DNA from: Numida meleagris
Lineage: Eukaryota; Chordata; Aves; Galliformes; Numididae
DNA: 64,000 nt
Direction of reading: 5' to 3'
Assembly (NCBI RefSeq): GCF_002078875.1
Contig: NC_034410.1
Span: forward strand, 80,365,794-80,429,793
The notes under the pieces were generated by a model. It saw only the letters and a program-made list of their open reading frames with translations, was not told the origin of the DNA and did no database searches. The position numbers were made by a program, and so were the translations under genes. Below, piece after piece: positions 49,908 to 60,855 of this stretch. Position 1 is the stretch's first letter. The number at the start of each line of letters is the position of its first letter.

Positions 49908-51344
49908 CTCCAATATAGCATCAAACGCTCTGTAGATACTCCAGGAAAACAAACAAACAACAACAACAATAACAAAGATTTTTGAGCAAGGATTTGAGAC
50001 ATATCTCCCAAAAGGGACATTTTTAATAGAAACATTTTTTTTTCACTTTATAAATATCAGTGTAGGGTTCACTCATGAATGATTCGGCTCTAGGGAGTAT
50101 TCTTCACAGCAGCTCAGCCCAGAACTTTCTTTTTCAGTCAATCTGATGGGAAGGTCTATGGGTAGGTCCAAACGACTCCTCTGTCAGATTCAGTTGATGA
50201 CAGGAGCAGCTTGGGTTTGATCCCAGGTGCTGAACAGCTGGATCACAAGTACATCACTGCATCCACATTATTCACAGTTCAAAAGCTCATTAGGAACCTG
50301 CATGGAGAGAAAATATATCACAATATCAAAGCAATGTTCTAAACATGGTACTCATAATGGAACTCTGAAGTCATCGGAAGTAAAAACAACAACAACAACA
50401 AATGAACAAAAAACACACCACCACAACAATACTAGTAGCTGTTCAGAACAGTGCAAATCCCAGTAACTAGGAATCCAATGCAACCAATGTGCAATATAAT
50501 CTCCTGGTGTGGGAATAAGGGACATAGAACTTCAAATGCCTGAGCATCTCCTGAAAAGTGCTGAGTATTCAGTATTTACTGACATCTTTTAAAATATCTA
50601 CTGATACACACAGATGTACAACTGATTTCTATCAATGAAATATAATAAAGCATAAGATGGTTTCTGCATTGTGCAGCCCTCTAAAGATGAAACTTCTGTC
50701 TTACTCCCATGAATTCTGTCTCATTTTATTCTACACAAAATTATTTAATTGTGCAAAGATTTATTTTGTCTCTGTGGGACAAAGGTAAATGGAATAATCA
50801 TATTGTTAAAAACAATGAACACAACATCAGTGAGGCTAGGCATTTGACTTTTGATCTCTTATACAACGTATTTTGTATAAAGAGAAGATTGAGTAGATAC
50901 AGAGATCATTTTATAAATATAATTCCTCTCTGAGTAATGACAAAATTGATCTTTGAAGTGAGAGAAAACACAATATTATGATGTGCCTGCCTGGATGAAA
51001 GACTGTTTGTTTTTCTTGCTATGCAAATTATATTTTCCCTTTAATTTAGCTTTCTGGTTTGTAAATCCTGTTTAATGTTTTCTATACCATTCTTGAACAA
51101 TCACTTCTGAATTGATTGCTGCTGTTTTTTATCTTCTTTTAAATAGTTTATTTTCTTGTATTTGCTTTGCTTGTGCTGCAATAAATCCTCACCGATGCCC
51201 TGATTCCTTCTTTTTCTATGGCCATAGAAAAATCCTAGTGTTTGAAAATAGAGTTTTATAATTACAATACAGCAAAGACTGTTTTTGTTTGTCTGTTTGT
51301 TTTGTATAAGAACTCTTTAGGCACTGTCATTCTTGTCCTTCTTT
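49908..51344. other. AT-rich unique DNA
   Basis: No gene recognised. It holds A/C-rich simple repeats at about 49948-49976 and 50381-50401. Confidence 0.5.
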
Positions 51345-53244
51345 TGGCAGTTGTCAACACTGGTAAGGAACTCCAGCCACAGCATTCACCCATCAGAAAG
51401 CCAGGTCCTCCATCAAGAAAAGAAATGTTGTTTTCTGAGGGAACAAATGGTCTGATATGTCATTCAGACCCTACCCACAGGTAAGTCTGACACCTTCATT
51501 GGGCCCAGGTAAAATGCATTACTAGAAAACTCTGATTATTATCTATTATTGGTGTTTCATGTCTGCAGTGACAAAGAAGCAAAGAAAAGTCAAAGAGCAA
51601 TCAAAAGAGACTTCAGGGTCTTCGAGCAACTGTTTAAAGGACTAGGGACAGAGGTAGTGTTTTCCTCTGTCCTTCTAGTATCAGTGAACAATATTGAAAG
51701 GAACAGGCTGATCCAGATGTGACTCCAAGGCTCCAAGGCATTGATAGAATTTTAAGTTTCTTGACCATGGGATGGTCTACACAACACCAGGCCTGCTGGC
51801 ATCTAATGAAATGCACCTTTCTCAGAAGGAGAAAGGAAATTTTAGTGCAGAATTTATCAATTGATAAAGCTTTAAACTAGATTAGAAGGTGGGAAGATGT
51901 AAAACCAGGGTCACCAGCGATAAGCTATGAGACAGCACACCAAAATTTGAGTGCTAGTGTGATCCTTCAGTCTCTTCCAGAAGGTCCTGGGTACAACAAC
52001 GCACATTTGAAATGTTTCTACACTAATGAATGCAGTGTGAAAATAAGCAAACAAAGCTTCAACTTTGAATATGGAGAGAGCAGATTTCAGGATGCTTTTC
52101 TCAGCAAGGTCCTCCTGGAAACTGTTTTTGACAGCCATGGGGTCCATCAGTGCTCATCACTATTTAAGTAGCACCTCTTAAGAGCACGAGAACAAAAAAT
52201 TCCAAAATGTTTTAAGTCAAGCAGATGGGACAGAAGGTCAGTTTAACTAAGCATGGATTTTCTAGAGATTTGGTGGATAAAGGAAGTGTATGGCCACTGG
52301 AAATTAGGTCATGCCACGTGGGAGGACTACAGAGATGCTGCTCGCCATTGTAAGGAGAAAACATGTGAAGCCAAGGATCAAGTAGAGTTGAAAATAAATT
52401 GATACATCACTTGATGAGGATGATCACCTCAAAAACTAGGATTCAGACAAATCAGAACAATGTTCCCTATGCCTCTGTCTTCAACTCTAATGATGAACTC
52501 TGTGACCCTTGGAGCACTGAGCTCTGTGACTGTGGTAACGATAAACTCCCAGTCAACAAAAAAATTGTGTGGGGTTTGCTACTCCAGCTGGAGGCATATA
52601 AATCCATCTTGCCCAACAGAATTAACCTCAGGGTACTCTGAGATGGATTATGTCATTGCAAGAACTCTCTCAATTAATTTTCAGTGGTTTTGAGAATCTG
52701 GAGAGGTTCCAGTCAACTGGAAAGTAGAAAATGTTGCCCCCGTTTTCAAGAAAGGCAAGAAAGAAAACCCTAATAATTACAGATCTGTCAGTATCACTTC
52801 TATGCCTGGAAAATTATGGAGAAAATTTATATGGGAGTTCTAAAAAAAAAAAATAAAATCTGAAAGACAGTACAATCATTGATCACAGCTAATGCGGGTT
52901 CATGAGGGGAACACTTATCTAACTTAATCAACTTTTATGACAAAGCTACCTACCTTGTTGACCAAGTGAAGCCGGTTGATGTAATCTCTTTGGATATCAG
53001 GAAAGCTTTCAAAATACTGTTACTCACAGTATCCTTCTGGACAAAATGTCCAGCATACAGTTAGACAAAAGCATAATACAGTGGGTGAACAGTAGGCTGC
53101 TAAATCATACTCAGAGAGTTATAGTAAGTGGGGTTACATCTGGCTGGCAGCCAGTCATTTCTGGGTTTCTGCAAGGCTCTATTTTAGAGTTAGTTCTCTT
53201 CAATGTTTTCGTCAAGGACTTGGGTGCAGGACTTGAAGCTATAC
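51345..53244 (+). mobile_element. Long CR1 LINE with ORF1 and ORF2 remnants, left part
   Basis: Unusually long CR1. ORF1 (SGNH-esterase domain) remnants: SEGTNGLICHSDPTHR near 51435-51483, where functional copies have the catalytic Ser block followed by ICRPD; DYYLLLVFHVCSD near 51530-51570; and AIKRDFRVFEQLFKGLGTEVVF near 51597-51665. The ORF1-ORF2 linker follows. ORF2 starts with LKCFYTNECSV near 51990-52035, the endonuclease N-terminus. It then jumps to the endonuclease-RT linker (FQDAF to SLFK, near 52085-52170; KEVYGHWKLGHATWEDYRDAA, near 52278-52345), so most of the endonuclease is deleted. RT blocks follow, including DKLPVNKKIVWG and LFNVFVKDLG. Many stops and shifts are present. At 53244 the element is cut by LTR copy E. 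Confidence 0.85.
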
Positions 53245-53773
53245 TGTCATGGTTTTATGATTTTCGGTTATTGGCATTCCACATCATAACATCATGTAGT
53301 GAATGTACCTGGTCCTCAGAAGAGAAGGACTACTACAGTCCCCACGGTACTTTGCTCCTCTGTTACCATTTTCCAGCCGGAGGGAAAAGATAAAAGCTCA
53401 CAGTATAAAAACTTGCAGATCATGAGACCTCGTCCCTTTTTCCGCCGTCTCTCGTCTTGGCAGCACCTCGCTCTCCAGCCGTCTTATCGTCAGTAGTAGA
53501 GTAAGGCCTACCTTGATTTTGGGACATTCTCTCTCTCTGCATTGGACTTATCAGCTTAAATTGTAATTATATTGTATTATAGTGTGTTGTTTTGCATTCT
53601 GATATCTTATTTAGTAAATTAGTTTGTTTCTCCGCAGATTGTTGCCTCTGTTCTTTGCTCTCAGGGCCATCTCCTTACCCTTTTCCCCTTTCCCCTTTTC
53701 CCGGGACGTGGGCCCTTGGGTCCCCTGTCCCCTTTGTCACGGAATCGGGCCTAACGCCTGTAAACTGTTGACA
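53245..53773 (+). mobile_element. Solo ERV LTR, copy E, inside the CR1 reverse transcriptase
   Basis: A 529-bp LTR, the only plus-strand copy in the window, from TGTCATGG to GTTGACA, with TATAAAAA at 53404-53411. The target duplication is TATAC (53240-53244) versus TATGC (53774-53778), one transition apart. If the LTR and one duplication are skipped, the CR1 reading frame continues directly from EAIL into SKFGDDTKLG, which confirms the borders. Its 5' half shows a run of short open frames that are LTR sequence only. Confidence 0.92.
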
Positions 53774-53995
53774 TATGCTAAGTAAGTTTGGGGATGATAC
53801 TAAATTGGGAGGACCAGATCTTGCAGGGAGATCTTAAAAAAAATGAGGGCTGGACAATCACAGACTGCAAGAGATTTAACAAAAGAATGTGCTGGATTCT
53901 GCACTAGCAGGGCTAGGCAGTCAAGGGAAGTGATTGTGTCCCTTTCTCTGTACTGGTATGGTCTTGCCTTGAGCACTGGGTATAGGTTTGGTAGG
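53774..53995 (+). mobile_element. Long CR1 LINE, right part
   Basis: Resumes the CR1 after LTR copy E with SKFGDDTKLGG (the RT catalytic block, FGDD in place of FADD). It then continues through LDNHRLQEI, LDSALAG and a shortened block up to TACTGGTATGGTCTTGCC near 53965. It has internal deletions and no ATTCTATG tail, so the 3' end is lost. Confidence 0.85.
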
Positions 53996-55407
53996 TAGGT
54001 AGATTTGTGTTAATAAACAGAACTGTGGTAACGTTTATTGTCTATTTTGTGGTGTATTTAAATGCTTTGTAGCATTATGGAATGTATTCTATGTGTGCAC
54101 AGGAACTGATGATTTAAATAGACATGAAAGTGCAGGTTATTGAAAGGAGGCATTTGCTATTTTTACTGCTTCCTTCACTCTATTAAAAAATTCATAAGTC
54201 TGTCCTGCAGGCTGAAATCTTCATGTAGTTGCCACACAATCCTTCCTGTGAGGTGAGAGAAGTGGTAGCTGCAGGAACAACTCACTGGTGGGCAATGATA
54301 AGAGCTCCAAGGAGCTCAGTAAATGTCAAACTGGAGGCACATCTCTCTGCATACTCTGCAGCTACTGGGGATCTGATGTACCAGCTCACTCCTGGCACCC
54401 ATGGGTGCACATCACATATTGCATGCTGGACTACTGTGCCACTGCTCTGGTATGTGGCACACTACTGCAGTGTCAGTGGAAGTGTGATGGAAAACATGCA
54501 TGTCAGACAGAAATGATCATTTTTGTTACTTCAGGAGAAGGACATCCTTTACAAGACAGAATCTACAGCCCGGGAGTATATAATGCTGAAGGTCTTGCAC
54601 CTTGCAGAGCGTCTATGGCCTGAGCTAAACCGGTGCTTCTGTAGTCTTGAAGAATGACACAATAATCCCTGCTTACCCTCAGTTCCTCACTAATCTCAAC
54701 TCTGCTTATAAAATATTGGCTTCTTCTTACTCAGTCAAAAATTATTATTCATTTTCAAATCTGCATGTTTTCTGCTTTCTCTTTTCCTCATCTTCATTAC
54801 TTTCATCTTTTTTCTTTTCCCCTGCCTGTCCTCTCCAGCTTCAAAATCCCTTTCCAAACACAGAAAACTCAGGAGTAATTGGTAAATACTTCTAGGGAAT
54901 TTTTCTCTTCCTACAGGAAAATTTCATATAAGTATGAAAATACTGAGCAAGAGACTCTTCCTTTGTGACCAGATTGTCCCAGGCTACTTTTTTTTCTATT
55001 TTGCATTTGCACAACAGACAGCCACTGAAGCAATCCTTTTGTGCAGTATCATAAGGAAATATTAAAACTTCCATTACACTTAGAAGGATTCCTCATGAAA
55101 TAAATTATCTCTTGGAGAAATGTACTTGCAGCAATCTAGCCAAACTGCCACCTCCAAGCAAAATGGGTAAGAATAAGTCCAGAGGTCATCAGTGAAACCT
55201 GTTATAATCATATGGAGATATTTGGGAAATGCTGGAGGTGCCTGTCTGCATTGCAGAATGAGTTCTAATGTTATCGAAATCTCCCAATTTTCTTTAGAGT
55301 TGCAATCCTAGACAAATCCCAGGGAAAAAAATATAAACAAAACAAACAAAAAGATATTTTTGTAATATGTCATTAAAAATACAATTTTAGATTAAAAAGA
55401 TTTTCTT

Positions 55408-55447
55408 GTTTCTTTATATTATAGTATGTTTCTTTATATTATAGTAT
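55408..55447. repeat. Perfect 20-bp tandem duplication
   Basis: GTTTCTTTATATTATAGTAT occurs twice without a gap, followed by further TATAGTATATG-like decay. Confidence 0.85.
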
Positions 55448-57428
55448 ATATAGTATATGTTATAATATTTCTACCAAAGAGAGGTGGAAGGAGAGGGATA
55501 GAAAATATCTGGGTAGAGAAAACCTACTACCAAAAAAAAGTAAGTGAAGCCATATTTGGTTGGATGCCCAAAGATGCAGAGTTTGCAGGAAAATAGGAGT
55601 GTTTTTCATATTGTTTCAAGAAATTTTAAGCTTGAAAATAAACACTCAGTGGAGATAATAAACAGGTATTCATTAATACACCAAGAACTTCTGTGTATTA
55701 ACTCTGTTCACTCTCTTTTGTTAAAGCTCCCTCTGATGTATAATAAGAAAAGAAATATAACACCTTTTGAACGAGATAATTCCACACTTCCCAAATTAGA
55801 AGAAAGAAAGACTACAGGCAGGTGAATAGTTTGAGTGATTTCAGATTTCAAAATTATTTATCTGAATTACTGAAGACTTGATGACTAGAGGCCTATTTCT
55901 TTTAATTTAGTTTCTGTCGATAACAGTTATGGGTTTGTCTGGTGAAGAAGAGGAATAGTTCATGAATTTTTCTCTGTAAAAGAATAGATGTTAAACTCAA
56001 AATGTCTTTCAGTGAGGAAGAATAGTTTGGGTGTGTTTTTCATAGCCTTCAGCACACTTTGTAATTCTTACTTTATCACTGCTTCCTTTTCATAAAAGTA
56101 TATCCCTCAGCCACTATAATTCAAATAGAAGTAATAAGACTGAGGGAGGAAAGGGAATAAGAAAGTAAGAGAAAAAACAGCAAAGAAACACAACAGTTAG
56201 GAGATTCAGAAAAATGTCAGCACATACGTAGTTTCAGAACCTGTGGGGCTGGATACTAACTGGTATGAAATAGTATGCTAATTATTATTTATAAAAAAAT
56301 TTCCTAATGGACTTCTCAATTAAGAAATTATATAAAATTGAAATATACATATATTTTATATACATAAATATATATATATATATTTTTCAGACAAGACCCT
56401 GAGGGGTTTCTCTCTTTCTGGGCAAGACAAGAGATTCAATTGTAAGGTTATCCTCACTAAAACAATTTGCTCATGGCCAAGTTCAAGCTGTATTTTTATC
56501 CTTATATTCATATCAGCAGGTTCTAAGAGCCACTCTTTCCCTAGCTAATGTAGGTTAATAAAAGATTAGAAGAAAATATGTTGTCTACACCTTGTAAGAT
56601 GCCTTGCTTCTTTCCCTTAACAACATACTGAATTCAAAATAAAGATGACTTCTTCGGCATAGATGAACTGCATTAATTTTTCCACTAAAAATATGTACTC
56701 TTTGGCATTCGGTCTTTCTCAGAGTTTGCTTGCTATCTCCAAGTTTGAGCATTCACCCAAGTAAACATTTCTATTTGTAGGTGGTGTCCTATAGACAATA
56801 AGAACTGAGCTTAAATGCTAAGTGAGAATTTTATGTACACTTTAATGTTCTTATGCGTGGAAGACAGAAGCTTGCAATGTCACTTCGTTCTGAGTACCTA
56901 CTTATACCTGCTAGCATAACAGGTTGTATGTTGTAAGGACAACATATCATTGTAGAAATGGGTATTTCTTCCACTTATATTGTAGATCTATTCTATGGGA
57001 GGTTAAGCAATAAACAGGAAAATGACTGAGGCCTGAGCTTCACGAGCTGGACATGTGACCCTGGGAGCATTCAAAGCTGACAGGCAAGCATAGCACAAGA
57101 GCAAAGCAAGGGACTAGACCCTTGAAAGCACAGTGAACAAGTACGCGGTAAATTAGGAAAGAACACAGTATAACTGCAAACACATCTTGGAGTATAGTGG
57201 AGTTGCTCCTGTCCCCTTCTTCCTCCCTTTGCATGATAAGAAGATGCCAAAAGTGCCATTCATCATACTGAATGAAGGTGTCTGGATTTCAGATTTCTGC
57301 ATTTTATATCACACAAGACCTCTTCGAAGAACTGAGACTCAGTCGGTAGTATCTAGAGAACACTTTATCTCATCCTAATGTAAACACATACATTGTTCAA
57401 ATAAACATCTTCATAGTGGAAATGTCTC

Positions 57429-57462
57429 AGAAAAAAAAAAAACAAAACAAAACAAAAAAAAC
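57429..57462. repeat. A-rich / (AAAAC)n tract
   Basis: A run of A followed by AAAAC units. No retroposon body is recognised next to it. Confidence 0.8.
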
Positions 57463-60022
57463 CCTGTATTCTAACAAACATGGCTGGTTCTTCATGTTGC
57501 AAATCCAAATCCAGATTCTCTTTTAATTGCTTCTCAACAGTTTGTTTTGAGATAAACACAATTACAACTTATATACCAAACTCCAGGTCTGAGGAAAACA
57601 TTCTTAAATCTTTATCTTGAACCCCAGGGCTTCTTTGAATTGTTACAACGTACAATAGTTTTCTGTGATCAGCAACATTACCAAAGCAGATGTAGAATAT
57701 TCTGCACTGTTAATTCTTGAGTCTCTTCCTCAGCTCTGGCCCATAATAAAAGTCAGGGCCTAGGCCAGTGTCAGAGCGGGAAACACAGCTCTACCATAAA
57801 CATGTTCTAGATTTGCATAGACATCTTCCTGAAATAGTTTGTGTCTAATTTCCACCACAAGAGTGACAAAAAGGGTTGTATCACCTACAGTATTAGAATA
57901 GTGTAATGTCAACTTCCTATCTTATTCCTATGGGAAAAGTGATAAATGTACTCTACTCTGCTTTGTTCACCTCATGGCACTCTGCTTGTAGAAGTATTAA
58001 ACATAATCTTTGGTGTTATTGAACAAAGATTCACAGATAATCCTTCGAAAGTTTCTATAAAATGTGTCATCAAATTTTAAAATACAGACTTCAGTATTAT
58101 GACACGACACAACCTCTCATTTATTAAAGATTTCTAATAATGCATCACTTTTGTATCTTTACCAGAAGGCAATGTCATGCTACTTAGTAGTGCTTTTGCT
58201 TTGTTTTTATTATTATTATCATCTACTTATTTCACAGTTACTGCTTGCATTTGAGACAACAGCTCTATTTAAAATGTCATATCCCTAGCAATTACTTTTA
58301 AGCATTTTACGTTACCTTGAGGTTAAAAAAACCTTTCTTCTCTTAAGCAATGCATGATTACATATTGCTCAAAATGATTGATGTTTTGTTCAGTGCAGCA
58401 TCATGAAACAGTACCCTGAATATTACAACAAAGCAAGTCCCACTAAGTTTCAAGGTTTCAGGAGCTGGCACGCAGATCCGTCATTTTATATTGTAAGGCC
58501 TTTATAGGCCTTCTAAAATGATTTTAAAAAATAATGAAAGAAAAGGCAACATTCACTTGAAAAGCAGAGACAACTTGATCACCGTAATTGTGGAGGAGAG
58601 GCACTAAAATAACACAAGGGAAAATAATCTCAATACTATTTAAATTTCTCCTACTTACTTTCTTCTTATGCAGTTTGATGTAGTCTCTAACTAAGAGCAG
58701 TTCTATAAAATTGATGTCCAAAAGAGAAGGAAATCTGTGTATGCAACAGCCCTTAAGACGATAACACTTTTCAGGATTTCTTCAAAGGGGAGAACTTGGA
58801 ATGTGTAGCAGCTGCAAATGTATGGCTGCACCTTTTCACCTCAGGGTTGTATACAAAATTCTGAATGTAGAAAAGGAGTTTTCTTCTGACCATAATCACT
58901 TTTTATCTTTTTAACTTTTCTTTATGGCTGCTATGTTTTCAACAATGTACATGATAGTATACAGAGGAAGTAAGAAGCTTATTTCTGATCAGACTAGGTA
59001 ACTGATATTCCTTTTTATTATTTTCATGCAAAGGTCATCCCAAATTCTCAAGCTTTGAGAAAAAAAGGATTTATTTTAGCAAATTCATCTATTTTACTGT
59101 TTCTGCAGCTGGCAATCTATTTCAGACTAAATTCTGTGGATGAAATACTCTCTATGAGTGGATATTCAAAATGATAAATTGCAGGTTTGGTTGAATAAGA
59201 TTGTACGTATAAAGAATACCTAAACTGCAAATAAACAACCAAACAGGTCCTGTCCAATAACATTTCCAGATGTTACTGAAAGTCTGACGAAGATCTTCTG
59301 AGATAGCAAGATGAGAATCATTTTGAAAGCTTAAGTTTGTAGCTCACAAAGTTTAGAGACGAATTATTTATATTACTGCTATATGAAAAAAAAGAGAGTG
59401 ATAGGCATGTTAGAATTTGGTCAAAATGGCAGACAATACTAGGTGACATTTCAGATCAACTGCAAAAAATGACATGTAAAATGAACATTTGCACTCCTTG
59501 TACAGACAATAACATGTTGCAAACATAGCAGTTTATTCAACTTAAACTAAGCTAGAAGAGTCCATCAAAACTAACAGATCTATGTTCTCTTATTTGCATA
59601 CAGAAACAGCTATTTATTTAATGATACTCACACAGAACTGTCAGAAATGAAAAATTAAATCAACTCCCTTGACAAACATAAAGAATTAACATCCATGCCT
59701 GCTAATATGAAGACAATACTATTATACATTTAAAAAATCATAGATTATAAATAGGAATATATTACTGGAAACAAGAGCTAGACAAAAATTTCCACTGAAA
59801 TGCTTTTGACTTTTCTGGACAGAAAAGATCAATTTCACCATCAGAATGTGGCAGTTTTGATGGTCTTGGTCCAGGACCAGGATAGAAAAGCAATTTGGCC
59901 AAGTTTTTGTCAGTGACTAAAGAAGTCGCTTCAAGTTCACAACTCCTCAAAGTTTGCCAGACAAAGAAAATGGTTTGGCCATGGTACAAAGTCACAGAGC
60001 TAACTAGAAGCAGGAGAGGAAA

Positions 60023-60023
<1 letters not shown>

Positions 60024-60080
<57 letters not shown>
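60024..60080. repeat. (TAA)n microsatellite, about 19 units
   Basis: Uninterrupted TAA/ATA repeat. It generates spurious poly-Asn and poly-Leu frames on the two strands at 59762-60095. Confidence 0.95.
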
Positions 60081-60081
<1 letters not shown>

Positions 60082-60819
60082 TTTTCATGCATTAGGAAAT
60101 CTGAAAAGGAGAAAAAAAAAACCTTTCTCAGTTTCATCCCCTATTTTACACTTGACTACTGTATTATCCAGTGATTGAATTTTTTTAAAAGTAGTATGTT
60201 ACTTATGATCAGCTAAACTAGCTAAGCAGTGTACAATGATCCCTTTCTCTCTCAGTCTTTAGCTAATGGGAAAGATGTCAGTGTGATAGGAACATTTTTC
60301 TCTATAGGAGTAGAGAGAGGATTCTGCCCTGGTGTTGGGAATCTTTGCTCATATGAAGATGTCAGTTATTTTTCTCTCTGTTTGCTCTGAACTGCGGAAG
60401 AGATTGGGGAAGGAGCATGGCAGAATGGAAGCAGACACAAGGGCCTTAATTTAAGTTGTGTAACATCTTTTTGCAATAGATAAAAGCTAACACTACCGTG
60501 GCTACTTTCATTTGTCAAATGGCTTTAAATTAGATGCCTTTCTGCATTACAATATGGCTACAGTGAGACATAGTTGAACTGATGGAGCAGAATTTCTTTG
60601 GTCATTGTAAAGTGATTATTTTATATGTTTTGATTGGTACACATTTTCTTGATTTCACTGCTGTTGCCATAAATGACGTCTTTAGGATAGGAAGTGAAGG
60701 GATTCACTTCATACCATAACTGTCATAACTCTGAGCCACTTTGCAGCTCTGCACTACTTTGCAGTATTATCGACTTTGTTATGCAGTATACTCTCTGATG
60801 ATGTTTACAAAACCATAGT

Positions 60820-60855
60820 GGAGCAGTGGGGAGCAGTGGAGCAGTGGGGAGCACT
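60820..60855. repeat. 18-bp tandem pair
   Basis: GGAGCAGTGGGGAGCAGT followed at once by a copy with one change (ending GAGCACT). Internally it is built from smaller GGAGCAGTGG units. Confidence 0.8.

Noticed and set aside
51351..51480. Apparent 130-bp exon with a good acceptor (CCTTCTTTTGGCAG) and a perfect donor (CAG|GTAAGT), open in one frame
   Set aside because: The translation (SEGTNGLICHSDPTHR and what follows) fits the esterase region of CR1 ORF1, and the sequence continues into further CR1 blocks past the supposed donor. The splice-like signals are therefore coincidental parts of the LINE.
59762..60095. Poly-Leu and poly-Asn frames
   Set aside because: They are translations of the TAA microsatellite on the two strands.
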